The notes: a model not told the origin generated them from the letters alone. 48,644 nt of DNA from Nitrospinia bacterium (GCA_029261715.1 JAJDAT010000042.1:1-48644), one strand, 5' to 3'. Shown: positions 17,175 to 26,955, counted from the stretch's first letter. Numbers and translations are program-made.

Positions 17175-18152
17175 TTAATTTAAAACAGCTTGTGATTTGA
17201 GATCAGAAAGGAGTGCCGTTAACTTTTGTTTTGATTCAACGATACTTTCTAAAATACGATATTGAGCTGGTCTAAACGCCACTTCTAAAACAACATAACC
17301 TGCAAAATTAAAGTCTAACAATTTCGAAAATAGGTATTTGTAGTTCATTAAATCTTTTTTGTCCATACTAACAGGAAGATGTTCCCCCATGAGAGGTAGT
17401 TTACCCGCTTCTTCATGAATATAATTTTTGTAGTTGGTTCCTACCAAATGGACAAGATTTATTTTTGAACTATATTTTTCGAAATAAGTGTCTAATGTTT
17501 TATGTAATTCAGTTAAAAAACGATCTTCGTTTTTTTCAACGAACTCGATATAGCTCTTTTCAAAATCCCTGAAATAAAGAGATTTTACATCTTCATTTTC
17601 TTTATCTTTTAAAAACAAAGTGAATAAAACTGTGGAATAAAAATGCTCTATATCTAAAGTTAGATAGCATTTTTCCATTTCAGGAAATGAGAAAAAAGAT
17701 TCAATATGATCTAAAGAGTTAAACAACGAATGCTCTTTATGAAATTGATTGAACCAAAGAGCGTCATTTTCAACCGTTAGAGTTAAATCGTTTTGATGGA
17801 CATTATCAATTCTTTCAACAAATAACTTCAACGCCGAATTAAAATCCGTAGTCTCTCTATTGTACCTGGCGCCATGAATTACCAAAGTCTTGAGTCCGTT
17901 ATTTGCCACAAAATCGGCGGTCTTTTTAAGTAATTTTGCTGAAGCGTCTCCAACTATACCGTCGTCAGACAAATTAAATCGTTCACGGCGACCATTAACG
18001 AGTACGGAATTGGGCTGATGGACAGAGCATATTTGATCGGATGAAGGGGGAGCTTTGTCCAAACAAGTATCATCTCGAAGATATAGCTCATTCGGACCTA
18101 AATAATCAATCTCCTTTAAGAAATCTAAATCTCCTTTAGCGACGATTTTCAT
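17175..18152 (-). CDS. Unassigned TIM-barrel protein (xylose-isomerase/AP-endonuclease-2-like)
   Basis: 325 residues without signal peptide or membrane segment. The pattern suggests a xylose-isomerase-like TIM barrel: ICSVHQPN (about 42-49), LKTLVIHGARYN (about 93), LTLTVENDALWF (about 124), CYLTLDIEHFYS (about 161), INLVHLVGTNYKNYIHE (about 231), HLPVSMDKKDL (about 259) and GYVVLEVAF (about 289). The Glu, Asp-His, His and Glu positions at strand ends would fit a metal site. I cannot name a reaction. It lies 25 bases downstream of the NeuB-type synthase on the same strand, so it probably belongs to the nonulosonate pathway, perhaps as an isomerase or epimerase making the hexose precursor. Confidence 0.65.
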   Translation of the reverse strand: MKIVAKGDLDFLKEIDYLGPNELYLRDDTCLDKAPPSSDQICSVHQPNSVLVNGRRERFNLSDDGIVGDASAKLLKKTADFVANNGLKTLVIHGARYNRETTDFNSALKLFVERIDNVHQNDLTLTVENDALWFNQFHKEHSLFNSLDHIESFFSFPEMEKCYLTLDIEHFYSTVLFTLFLKDKENEDVKSLYFRDFEKSYIEFVEKNEDRFLTELHKTLDTYFEKYSSKINLVHLVGTNYKNYIHEEAGKLPLMGEHLPVSMDKKDLMNYKYLFSKLLDFNFAGYVVLEVAFRPAQYRILESIVESKQKLTALLSDLKSQAVLN

Positions 18153-18177
18153 TATTGCGTTTTTATTTTTAAAATTT

Positions 18178-19251
18178 TCAACCCAATTCTCCCAAATGTT
18201 CCGGTAAAATTAAAGTGTCATCGTCTATGTCCGTGGTAGATTTTCTTCCAAGAATCATTTTTAGTTCTTCTGGAGAAAATCCATTTCCCGGTCGCTTTAA
18301 ATCAATCATTTCCCGCGTAAAAATTTCTCCTTTTTTGACGGCTTGATTGGTTATAGCGCTGCGTCGAAACGAATCGATCATTGCTAACTCAGCGGGAACC
18401 GGTTTTTTTACCGGGCTACCTAGCGCTGTTACGATAGTTTTCGATCTTTCAGAAATCTGAGATAAATCGTCAGGGTCGGCAGAAACAGGTTGGTCTGGAC
18501 CTGGCATTGTTTTATCAAGGGTAAAATGTTTTTCTATTAAGCATGCTCCTAAGGATATAGCGGCTAAAGGAACGTCTACTCCGATAGTATGATCTGAATA
18601 TCCAACTAATACGTTAAAAGTATCTCGAATCGTCTCCATTGCTAAGAGATTGCAATCTTCTACTTTTGGCGGATAATTTGAAACGCAATGCAAAAAAATG
18701 AGTTTTTCATTTCCTTCAGCAAGACAAGCATCCTTGACCTTTTCAATTTCCCCAAGAGTTCCCATTCCAGTTGAAATGATTAACGGTTTTTGGGTTCTGG
18801 CGACTTTTTTAACTAAGTCGATATAATTTAGGTCCATTGAGGCGAGCTTATGGGCTACCACGCCAATATCTTCTAATAATTCCAAGCCTTCTTCGTCAAA
18901 AACCGAAGACATGAAAATTATGTCATTTTGTTTACAAAAATCGTTGATTTCAAAATGGTGTTCTTTTTTAAATTCGACTCGTTTTAAAAGATCGTAGATC
19001 TCGCCATCGCAACCTAGGTCTTTTAAATGATGTTCCGCTTTAACCGATTTTTTTGCGGTTAATTTATTGGTTTTCCAAGATTGAAATTTAACGGCGCTAG
19101 CTCCGGCTTTTTTAGCCGATAAAATCATTTTTTTGGCTAGTTCCATATCGCCGTTATGATTGATACCAATTTCGGCAATAATAAATGGAGGACGATTTGG
19201 ACCGACTTCAAAATTACCTATTTTTAAAGGCTTTAACGCTAATTTGTTCAT
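18178..19251 (-). CDS. N-acetylneuraminate synthase family protein (NeuB/PseI/LegI type)
   Basis: It condenses phosphoenolpyruvate with a six-carbon amino sugar to give a nine-carbon nonulosonic acid. The 357 residues contain FIIAEIGINHNGDMELAKKM (about 24-43), KAGASAVKFQSWK, KLASMDLNYIDLV, LIISTGMGTLGEI, LHCVSNYPP, VGYSDHTIGVDVPLAAISLGA and EKHFTLDKTMPGPDQPVSADPD, then a C-terminal antifreeze-like SAF domain (about 293-357) with RRSAITNQAVKKGEIFT. Whether the product is neuraminic, legionaminic or pseudaminic acid cannot be told. It precedes the TIM-barrel gene, probably in one transcript. Confidence 0.93.
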   Translation of the reverse strand: MNKLALKPLKIGNFEVGPNRPPFIIAEIGINHNGDMELAKKMILSAKKAGASAVKFQSWKTNKLTAKKSVKAEHHLKDLGCDGEIYDLLKRVEFKKEHHFEINDFCKQNDIIFMSSVFDEEGLELLEDIGVVAHKLASMDLNYIDLVKKVARTQKPLIISTGMGTLGEIEKVKDACLAEGNEKLIFLHCVSNYPPKVEDCNLLAMETIRDTFNVLVGYSDHTIGVDVPLAAISLGACLIEKHFTLDKTMPGPDQPVSADPDDLSQISERSKTIVTALGSPVKKPVPAELAMIDSFRRSAITNQAVKKGEIFTREMIDLKRPGNGFSPEELKMILGRKSTTDIDDDTLILPEHLGELG

Positions 19252-19485
19252 TTATTTTTTCTTAAAAGAGTGGATTCATCGAAAAACATATTAAGGTATT
19301 TTGACTAACCCAGTCAAACCGAATTTTCCGTTTCTCAAAGAGTATGTTAACTGCAAAATTATATTTTTAAATTAAAAGGTAAACAAAGGATATGAATGTG
19401 AAGCGACAATTGTCCTATCACAAATACGACAATAACTGGAGCTATCGCTAATTATTAAATCTTTTAGAAGTATTGTTTCCTAATA

Positions 19486-20229
19486 TTAATCTTGTCGCCA
19501 GTTATTTTGTTTTACATGAGCGTTAATTTGCGCAATTTCTGGATTGTTTTCTAGAAAAGAAATGACTTGTTGTAAATCGATTACAGGGTCGCTGGCGTTG
19601 AAATATCGATCATAAATGATTTTCATGAGCTCTATGTCTTCTTTTACGTCTACCGTTAAACGAAAAGACTTGTTTTTTAGGTATTGAGGAGCGGGAAGTC
19701 GTGCAATTGTAAAATCCTGCGGATAATCTTCCATGTATGTTGTTACATGTTCACGGTAGCGATTTTCGTTGGTTTGATTTGCTATGTATTTTAAAGTTTT
19801 AAATGACACAGCAGGAAAAACAGTTCCAATAGGCGCGTTTCCTGAAATTGTGGAGAAATCTGCTTTTTTTTCCAAATGGTGAGTGGCTAAATCGTCCATA
19901 AAGTCAGTGGCAATTAATGGACTGTCTGAGCAAATTCTTAATATTTGATCTGCGCCAAAGAGTTCTGCCGCTACAATAAACCGAAGTAGAACGTCGTCTT
20001 CAGGGCCTTTAGCGACTTGAACTGAGTTTTCTTTTGCCCATTGATATAAAAGCTCGTTTTGTGGAGTGTCAGGAATTGCGAGGATGATTTGATCGATGGT
20101 CTTAATTGTTTGAAGCCGGTATATGATATGCTTTAGCATCGGCACTCCGGCGAATGGAGCTAGGATTTTTCCGGGAGAACGGGTCGACCCCATCCTTGCT
20201 TGGATAATAGCGGCGAAATTGTCTGACAT
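19486..20229 (-). CDS. SpsF-type nucleotidyltransferase (cytidylyltransferase family)
   Basis: 247 residues opening with AAIIQARMGSTRSPGKILAP, the nucleotide-binding loop of SpsF/KdsB/NeuA-type enzymes, then VPMLKHIIYRLQ, QILRICSDSPLIATDFMDDL and FRLTVDVKEDIELM. SpsF proteins are thought to activate sugars with CTP. Here it likely makes the CMP-nonulosonate in place of a classical NeuA or PseF, none of which is seen nearby (inference). It is 234 bases upstream of the NeuB-type gene on the same strand; that gap shows no gene. Confidence 0.88.
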   Translation of the reverse strand: MSDNFAAIIQARMGSTRSPGKILAPFAGVPMLKHIIYRLQTIKTIDQIILAIPDTPQNELLYQWAKENSVQVAKGPEDDVLLRFIVAAELFGADQILRICSDSPLIATDFMDDLATHHLEKKADFSTISGNAPIGTVFPAVSFKTLKYIANQTNENRYREHVTTYMEDYPQDFTIARLPAPQYLKNKSFRLTVDVKEDIELMKIIYDRYFNASDPVIDLQQVISFLENNPEIAQINAHVKQNNWRQD

Positions 20230-20337
20230 TTTATTTCCTAAAAAAACTAAAAACGTTTCATCTTTAAAAATAGAAAATTGACTGTAAAAAAGTTTTTTAA
20301 ATTTTTAAAAACATAGAACAAAAAAATTTTGGAAAGT

Positions 20338-22356
20338 ATGAAAATTAGAAACGAAACCGACTCAGAGCATAAAAAATGTGTAGCTTACATTGGACATGTT
20401 TCTGAAGTACCTCATTTTATCAATTATTTTAAAAATAAAAACGTGGAATCGGTGATTTGTTTCGTTGAAAACGTTTTGATATTGAACCGGATGAAAGAAA
20501 TAGGAGTTCCGGCGTATTCAATTTACGTAAATGAAGATTTAGACGACAAAAAAGTCACTTGGGATAAATCCCTTCAGTGGGCGGAAGAATGGGCTTTGGA
20601 TTTACAGGGAAAGGATTTGACCTTAGTTGATGAATTGTCGATTTTAAAAATAACAAAATATTGGACTTCTTCATTTTTCTATCATTTTTTTAGATCCGTT
20701 GATGCGGTTGAAGATATCTTTAATCGTGAAAAAGTTGATTCGGTGATTTTATGGGACGATGAAAACCAAGATCCAGAAAATATATCTTACATTATAGAGA
20801 TGGACTTATTTAAACCTGCATTTTGCGCTTTCGCTAAACTAAATTCATGTTCAGTTATAAATTTACTTCATGATAATACAGGTTCGCAAGCTGGTTCTCT
20901 TTCTCTCAAAAACAAAAAAGTAGATCTAAGGCGTTTAAGACAAGGGGGTTCTGGGTCTAGATTTTTTAATCTTATTTTACAGATAAAAAAAACAATTGTT
21001 TTTTTTGTTGATGGTATAAAACCGTTTTTTTCATTTTTAATATCTTCCAATAGTAAAAAAACGTCGTATTTGATTGAAGGAGCCAATGACATTTCCTATT
21101 GGGGAGATTCTTTAGTAAATCAGTTAACTCAAACTTTAGGAAATACAATTTACTATTTCAAAAATGAAGATCGTTGCTATTTTAATTTACGTTTAAATCA
21201 TTTGAACTTGGAGTCGTTCCGAACTTCCGCTTTTGAGTCCGATGTTGAAAAGACCGGTTTAAAATTTAAAGAAGTTTTTAAGAATATAAAAAAATCAGGG
21301 TTAAGTAATCCAAATCTACGGTATAAAAATTTTTCTCCTTTTGAGCTGGGAGAATTATTTTTTAAACGAATGTTTCAAATTGAAATCCCAGGGTTGTTTA
21401 GCTATTTTGCTCAAGTTTCGGAAACGTTAAAGCGTAAAACCTTTAATGCATTAATAATATCTAATAAGGTTTCTCCCGAGACTATAGTCTTTAGCCAAGC
21501 AACAAAAAATAAATTGCCTATAATTTATTTGCCACATGGACATAATTATGGAGTGATGAAAAAAGATAAAGATTTTATTCATCCGTGGACTGATAATAAA
21601 TTCTATTCCCCTTTTTATACAAAAGTAATTTCAGGTCTTCAATATAATGTAGATCTAGAAAAGAAAAATGGACTCGATCCAGAAAAAATTTCTCTCGGGG
21701 GCATACCCAAGTTCGAAAAAGATAACGACCGATTAAGTTTGGAAAGAAATAAATATCGCGATCAAATGAATATAAGCAATGAAGAAAAAGTTTTACTGTT
21801 TGCTACCTCGGCAAATGGTATTTATTGGGATAAAGTATGTCCTTTTCATCTTGACGATAGCTTTGAAAACTTTGAAGTCTACGAAAATTTAGTTGATGTT
21901 TTTGGAAATAAAGAGGGTTATCGTTTGATTTTTAAGTTCCGACCTTTAGATTTGTTGATAGAAGAAATAAAACGATTGGTGAAAGAAAGAGAAGTAAAAA
22001 ATATTGATATTTTTGTCGATCGGTTAGAAGAGTTTTTTGTGGCTTGCGATGCCCTTTTAGTGACTCAATCAAACGCGGGTATAGAAGCTTTGTTCTATGA
22101 TATTCCTATAATGCAATATGTTCCGCCGGGAAAAGAAAATACAATGCCGTTGATCCCTGAAAATGCTTCAATCAAAGTAGAAAATATTCCCGAAATAATT
22201 AATTTTTTGAAAGAGCTGGTGGAAGATAAAGAGTTTAGAAATATTAGGATCAAAGCCCAGCATGATTTTTTAGAAAGAAATCTCCCTCAAGATGGATTGA
22301 CAGCTTCACAACGAATTGGAAAAATTATTGAAGAATTGACGGTAAAGGGAAAATAA
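20338..22356 (+). CDS. Large putative glycosyltransferase, GT-B-like C-terminal half
   Basis: About 672 residues, soluble apart from short hydrophobic stretches around VVFFVDGIKPFFSFLI (about 220-240). The N-terminal part (about 1-220) is unrecognised. The C-terminal half has IIYLPHGHNYGVMKK (about 400), SLGGIPKFEKD (about 455), LLFATSAN and DALLVTQSNAGIEALFYDIP (about 565-585), resembling CDP-glycerol glycerophosphotransferase and capsule-type GT-B enzymes that bind a nucleotide sugar in the C-terminal Rossmann domain. An in-frame TTG at 20329 is an alternative start; neither start has a well-spaced Shine-Dalgarno (GGAAAG sits one base before the ATG). It is divergent from the SpsF-type gene and probably transfers the sugar made by this locus. 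Confidence 0.7.
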   Translation: MKIRNETDSEHKKCVAYIGHVSEVPHFINYFKNKNVESVICFVENVLILNRMKEIGVPAYSIYVNEDLDDKKVTWDKSLQWAEEWALDLQGKDLTLVDELSILKITKYWTSSFFYHFFRSVDAVEDIFNREKVDSVILWDDENQDPENISYIIEMDLFKPAFCAFAKLNSCSVINLLHDNTGSQAGSLSLKNKKVDLRRLRQGGSGSRFFNLILQIKKTIVFFVDGIKPFFSFLISSNSKKTSYLIEGANDISYWGDSLVNQLTQTLGNTIYYFKNEDRCYFNLRLNHLNLESFRTSAFESDVEKTGLKFKEVFKNIKKSGLSNPNLRYKNFSPFELGELFFKRMFQIEIPGLFSYFAQVSETLKRKTFNALIISNKVSPETIVFSQATKNKLPIIYLPHGHNYGVMKKDKDFIHPWTDNKFYSPFYTKVISGLQYNVDLEKKNGLDPEKISLGGIPKFEKDNDRLSLERNKYRDQMNISNEEKVLLFATSANGIYWDKVCPFHLDDSFENFEVYENLVDVFGNKEGYRLIFKFRPLDLLIEEIKRLVKEREVKNIDIFVDRLEEFFVACDALLVTQSNAGIEALFYDIPIMQYVPPGKENTMPLIPENASIKVENIPEIINFLKELVEDKEFRNIRIKAQHDFLERNLPQDGLTASQRIGKIIEELTVKGK

Positions 22357-22451
22357 GAGATAGAAGGATTTTTTATTAATTTAAAGAGACTTCTAAAAGT
22401 TTAAATTTTCTAGAAGCCTAGCTTACAATTTAAGAATTTTTAGAAGCTCCT

Positions 22452-24998
22452 CTAGTATTTAAACTTTCGGACTAAATTATTCAATGTTCCAGACATTTCT
22501 GAAACAACTTGAGAGGTATGTTTCATTTCGGCCGAACCATTTGCAGTAACTTCAGCTGCTGCCGAAACGCCTTCTATATTTTCGGTTATTTGGCCGGCTC
22601 CATGTGAAACGTCAGTAAGTGTTCTACCTATCTCAGCGGTTGTAGCCGATTGTTCTTCAACTGCGCTAGCAATCGTTCCAGAAATATCGTTGATTTGATT
22701 GATAACATCCGAAATTTCCGAAATAGCTTGGGCTGCGTTTTGACTATCAACTTGAATAGCGCTGATTTTTTGGGAAATATCCTCCGTTGCTTTGCTAGTT
22801 TCCTTGGCAAGTTCTTTAACTTCGTTGGCCACGACAGCAAATCCTTTGCCAGACTCTCCTGCCCTAGCCGCTTCAATGGTGGCGTTTAAAGCTAATAGGT
22901 TGGTTTGTTCTGCAATGCCATTAATTACTCGTATTACTTGACCAATTTCTTCACTACTTTGTCCCAGTGTCGCTACAGTTTGATTAGTCGCTTTGGCTTT
23001 TTGGACTCCCTCTGCCGCTACTGAAGCCGCTTGATTAGCGCTTTTTGAAATCTCTGTTATGCTTGCTGTCATTTGCTCCGTAGCAGCCGCTACGGTTGCA
23101 ACGTTTTGGTTGACGCTGTTGGCGGCTTCTGCAACAACTTTTGATTGGGAAGCAGTTTCTTCGGCGTTTGCGGTTAGTTGTTGGCTGGTTGCGCTCATCT
23201 CTTCGGAACAGGTATTTAGTTGGATAGAGTTTTCAGAAATTTCAGAGATATCTTTGCGAAAATCACTCAACAATTTGCTAACACCCTCCCCCATCTGTCC
23301 TATTGCGTCTTCTCCGTTAATGGGACAGTCTTGAGTTAAATCTCCTTGAGAAGCTGATTTAACAGAATCCAACATTTTATTTACATTGTCCTTTAGGATT
23401 GCCGCTTGGTCTAATTCTCTTTCTTCCAGTTCTTTGGTTTTTTGTTTAGTTGATAACATTTGGGTTAAAGAAGATTTAAAATCTCCCTTTAAGCCAAACT
23501 GAGCGTTTTCCATTTTGCCTTGAAGGATGTCTTCTGAGTGTTTAATAAATTGTTTCAAATTCTTTGTCATATTTTCAAACACTGTTAGCAAAGTACCTAT
23601 TTCGTCGGAAGGTTTTGATATTCGAAGATTGTTGTTAAGGTTTCCGTTGGAGATATTTTCAGCGCTATTTACCAAAGCCAAAATAGGTTTTGCAAAAGAG
23701 TTAGCAATTATAAAAGCTATGATAGCGATTAAAACTATCGCGATTCCAGCAAAGGTAAAATTCCAGATTTTTAGAGAATTTTGGGTGGAGAATGCCTCAT
23801 CTTTATCAATTTCCGCTAACAGCCCCCATTTTAAACCCATTATGTTTACGGGGCTGTAAGCGCTCAATACCTCAACATCTCTATAATCTGGGAAAATTTG
23901 AAAACCGGTTTGACCCCCAACAGCGGCTTGAGATCCCGTGGTTTTAACTTCCATTAGTCCGATTGTAGTATTTAAAGCCTTAATCTTGTCGATTACATCT
24001 TTTGACACTTTTAAACCATTCAAGAAATTAAAAAAACCAGCTGAATCTTCTATAAAAAAACGACTATTATTTCGAAGCTTGAAATCGGTTCCCACCAAAT
24101 AAACTTCACCAGAATCTCCCAATCCTACTTTTTTCCAAGAATTATTATTGGTCATTACAGCGTCAATTTTATCTATCGGAGCTTGAAAAATTAGAGCGCC
24201 AATTTTTTTAGAGCCATCGTAAATGGGAGATCCCATGAATGCGGCGGCGGCGTTATAAGAAGGAGAATAGGAAGCAAAGTCTGTCATATAAGTGAAGTCT
24301 TTATCAGTAGCGGTACGGATGGCGCTAAAAACTTGTCCAATTCCAGAGTCTTTATAGGGACCGGAAATTAAATTAGTCGCGTAATCAACTTCTTTAAAAA
24401 CAGAGTACACAATATCCCCAGTTTCGATATCGGCTATAAAAATGTCGTAATAACCAAACTTTTCTAAAAAGCTTCTGATTTGAGGATGAAATTGAAGATG
24501 CCATTTTGAATAGGAACTAGCGTCATTTGCTTTATCAAGCTTGTCCTTTTCCCCGTTAGGGTTGGAGTTATCGGCGATGTAAAGGCTTTGTAAAATTTTA
24601 GACGTAGTATTCGTTGGAAGCCAATCGTTCATTTGAGTGGCTGAAGCGCCGGGTGTGTTTTTTATTTGATAATCGTATCTTTCTTTTAATTTTTGATTAT
24701 TGCTTTTATAAGCGCTTCCTATTTCAGATTCGACAGATTTGAACGATTCACTGAACTTAACGGCTGCCTCGACGATTGCAAGGCTTTCAGAAAATGTTTT
24801 TAGTTGGTTTTCGATTTGTCCAAAATAGTCTTCGATAACCATCCGTTTTTGCTCTCGAAGTGAGATTAATCGATTTTTATTAATTGAAATAAGCTCGGTG
24901 TTGACTTTTTGAAAGGAAAAATAGGTAAGGGAGGCTAATGGAATGAGGCCAATTAGTAACAATATGAGTATGAGTTTTTTTCTTATAGTCCATTTCAT
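22452..24998 (-). CDS. Methyl-accepting chemotaxis protein with periplasmic Cache sensor
   Basis: Transmembrane chemoreceptor of 848 residues. Order: helix 1 (about 8-28, [18 protein letters not shown]); a large periplasmic region (about 30-410) of Cache type with [20 protein letters not shown] and [22 protein letters not shown]; helix 2 (about 414-433); HAMP with [15 protein letters not shown]; a linker; a second HAMP-like segment; then the signalling domain with [19 protein letters not shown] and [16 protein letters not shown]. No C-terminal CheR pentapeptide is visible. I chose the ATG at 24998 over the TTG at 25028 because GGGAG lies upstream and MKWTIRKKL is a normal receptor N-terminus. 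No che genes are in the window. Confidence 0.95.
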   Translation of the reverse strand: MKWTIRKKLILILLLIGLIPLASLTYFSFQKVNTELISINKNRLISLREQKRMVIEDYFGQIENQLKTFSESLAIVEAAVKFSESFKSVESEIGSAYKSNNQKLKERYDYQIKNTPGASATQMNDWLPTNTTSKILQSLYIADNSNPNGEKDKLDKANDASSYSKWHLQFHPQIRSFLEKFGYYDIFIADIETGDIVYSVFKEVDYATNLISGPYKDSGIGQVFSAIRTATDKDFTYMTDFASYSPSYNAAAAFMGSPIYDGSKKIGALIFQAPIDKIDAVMTNNNSWKKVGLGDSGEVYLVGTDFKLRNNSRFFIEDSAGFFNFLNGLKVSKDVIDKIKALNTTIGLMEVKTTGSQAAVGGQTGFQIFPDYRDVEVLSAYSPVNIMGLKWGLLAEIDKDEAFSTQNSLKIWNFTFAGIAIVLIAIIAFIIANSFAKPILALVNSAENISNGNLNNNLRISKPSDEIGTLLTVFENMTKNLKQFIKHSEDILQGKMENAQFGLKGDFKSSLTQMLSTKQKTKELEERELDQAAILKDNVNKMLDSVKSASQGDLTQDCPINGEDAIGQMGEGVSKLLSDFRKDISEISENSIQLNTCSEEMSATSQQLTANAEETASQSKVVAEAANSVNQNVATVAAATEQMTASITEISKSANQAASVAAEGVQKAKATNQTVATLGQSSEEIGQVIRVINGIAEQTNLLALNATIEAARAGESGKGFAVVANEVKELAKETSKATEDISQKISAIQVDSQNAAQAISEISDVINQINDISGTIASAVEEQSATTAEIGRTLTDVSHGAGQITENIEGVSAAAEVTANGSAEMKHTSQVVSEMSGTLNNLVRKFKY

Positions 24999-25258
24999 AA
25001 TCCCGACTCCCACAGTAGTTGTCTTCAATTCAAAAAGTAATCAATGCTTATAGAATTAGTTTGATCCTTATGACGAACTATTTATTTGTCTTTGAAAATA
25101 AGAGCTTATATTTTTAAATCATTACTCTCAATTATTGTAATAGTTTGTGTTATTTTTAAAGATATCGAACTTATATCACACTTAATGTGTTTTGCCACGC
25201 TAAATTATTTAATTTAATTGTAAATGTAATTTTAATGGCAAATGATTTAATATAAGTT

Positions 25259-26221
25259 CTATTTTTTTGAAAATAAAAGGCAAGTTCCAGCCACAATACT
25301 ACCTAAAATACAATGTGTTAGGGCTGAAATAGCTCCGGGTACAGTGGCAAGGGCGAATGAGGGAAAATTGTTACGGGCAAGTTCTGTTGCTAAGCCAGAG
25401 TTTTGCATTCCTACTTCAATTGAGATAGTTCGTTTATTTGTTTCGGATAACCCTAGAAATTTTGATGAAGTATATCCTATGCCAAACCCAAAGATATGAA
25501 GTACCACGATCGCTAGTACCAAGTTTCCTCCTGTTTGCAAAATAGCGTCTTTTTTTACGGCCAGAATAAAATCCACAATAAAAACGATTGAGAGTACGGC
25601 TAAAAATGGCGTGAATGGCGTGACTTTATTAACGATATTTGGGAATAAACGGTTTAAAAGTATTCCCATTGTCACAGGAAGGATAACGACTTTTACTGTG
25701 TTAACTAATAGGCCTAAAGTATTTACTTCTATTTCACCACCCTCCATATTTTGAGAAATAATCTTTATTAAGAAGGCGGTTAATAGTGGAGTGGCAAACA
25801 CAGCCACAAGCGTCGACACGGTCGTTAATGAAACAGATAAAGCGACATTAGCTTTAGCGATGAAACACACGACATTTGACGCAGTGCCTCCAGGGCAGCT
25901 TGCTACCAAAATTAATCCTATCGCAAAGTCTGGAGATAAATTGAATAGTGTGGCAAGGGCCCAACCTGCCATAGGCATGATGGTGTATTGGAGAATGACC
26001 CCAATTGTCACTAATTTGGGGGTTTTGATGATACGTTGGAAATCTTCCAGTTTTAGGGTAAGCCCCATGCTGAGCATGATGATTCCTAGAAAAAAAGGAA
26101 TCCAGTTGGGTTGAAACCAAGTAGCCGTCTCCGGTTTCCATAAAGCTAAGACAGCTCCAATCACGACCCATAGGGGGAAAGCATTCGATAGAAAAGAAAA
26201 AAGATTTTCAATTTTAGACAA
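25259..26221 (-). CDS. Bile acid:sodium symporter family transporter (BASS)
   Basis: Polytopic inner-membrane protein of 320 residues with about nine to ten hydrophobic helices. Family marks: IIMLSMGLTLKLEDF (about 46-60), PMAGWALATLF, and the substrate/sodium-binding VASCPGGTASNVVCFIAKANVALSVSLTTVSTL (about 107-139) with its characteristic GGTASN. Bacterial BASS proteins import organic anions such as pantoate, pyruvate or bile acids with sodium; the substrate here is unknown. It starts ATG with a hydrophilic N-terminus and is not clearly in an operon. Confidence 0.93.
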   Translation of the reverse strand: MSKIENLFSFLSNAFPLWVVIGAVLALWKPETATWFQPNWIPFFLGIIMLSMGLTLKLEDFQRIIKTPKLVTIGVILQYTIMPMAGWALATLFNLSPDFAIGLILVASCPGGTASNVVCFIAKANVALSVSLTTVSTLVAVFATPLLTAFLIKIISQNMEGGEIEVNTLGLLVNTVKVVILPVTMGILLNRLFPNIVNKVTPFTPFLAVLSIVFIVDFILAVKKDAILQTGGNLVLAIVVLHIFGFGIGYTSSKFLGLSETNKRTISIEVGMQNSGLATELARNNFPSFALATVPGAISALTHCILGSIVAGTCLLFSKK

Positions 26222-26319
26222 AGGAGTTTTGTTTGCTAGATCTGCAAGAAAGAATAGAGGTTAGAATTTAACAAAAAGCGCTTTTTCCCCAAATAGTTTA
26301 GAAAAACTATATAAAAATT

Positions 26320-26955
26320 TTAAGGCTTAACTGCAATAATGCTTGAATAAGCTTCCTGTCCGTTATCAAAATCTTGATATTTTATGACTCGAAAATCCTT
26401 AAAAACGTCAAGCAGTTCGTTTGTTTCTAAAAGATATTTTTTGTTAAATTGAGAGTATTTTAGATAGTCTTGATTGTATGTTTCCACAAGAGCCATTCCG
26501 CCGCTTTTAAGAGCCTTTTTAATTTGCGGGAATAAACTCCTTTGCAAATAGTACGTGCATATAATTAAATCGTATTCGTTTGTGCCTAAGTCGGTATTTT
26601 CTAAGTCGACAACTTTTGTTTCAATAGAAACTCCATATTCAGAAGCTAATTGTTGAGCTTTATTCAATCCTTCGGCAGAAATATCGATCCCAACTACGTC
26701 AAAGCCTTGCCTGGCTAAAAAGACCCCGTTACGACCTTCACCCATAGCAATATCCAAGGCTTTTCCTTTTGGAAGAAGGTGGGCATTATCTTCTATGAAG
26801 AGGATAGGTTTTTTCCCAAAAATATATTTTTCTGTTGCGTATTTTTCATCCCAGCGGGATTTGTCACGTGGTTTAGATTCCGCCGAAGAGAAGAATAAAA
26901 ACGTAAAAGCTAAACTGAATATCGTAAAACGCAACCATTTAGCTGAAGTTTTCAT
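26320..26955 (-). CDS. Class I SAM-dependent methyltransferase (TehB-like) with N-terminal signal sequence
   Basis: 211 residues. Residues about 7-25 (WLRFTIFSLAFTFLFFSSAES) form a hydrophobic signal peptide or anchor preceded by lysines. The rest is a Rossmann methyltransferase: RWDEKYATEKYIFGKKP (typical TehB/thiopurine-like lead-in), motif I ALDIAMGEGRNGVFLARQG (about 66-84), VVGIDIS, EYDLIICTYYL (motif IV) and LKSGGMALVETY. Export is odd because S-adenosylmethionine is cytoplasmic. An internal start is not obvious: no Met lies between the signal segment and the catalytic core. The upstream GGGAAGCTCC-like region gives AAGGAG six to seven bases before the ATG, supporting this start. Confidence 0.85.
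   Translation of the reverse strand: MKTSAKWLRFTIFSLAFTFLFFSSAESKPRDKSRWDEKYATEKYIFGKKPILFIEDNAHLLPKGKALDIAMGEGRNGVFLARQGFDVVGIDISAEGLNKAQQLASEYGVSIETKVVDLENTDLGTNEYDLIICTYYLQRSLFPQIKKALKSGGMALVETYNQDYLKYSQFNKKYLLETNELLDVFKDFRVIKYQDFDNGQEAYSSIIAVKP

Noticed and set aside
19392-19451. 19-codon open frame with AAGGA close to its ATG
   Set aside because: Too short, spacing too tight, no conservation evidence, in a plain AT-rich gap.
22390-22416. Hairpin CTTCTA...TAGAAG between two convergent genes as a bidirectional terminator
   Set aside because: Only six AT-rich pairs with a 15-base loop; too weak to call.
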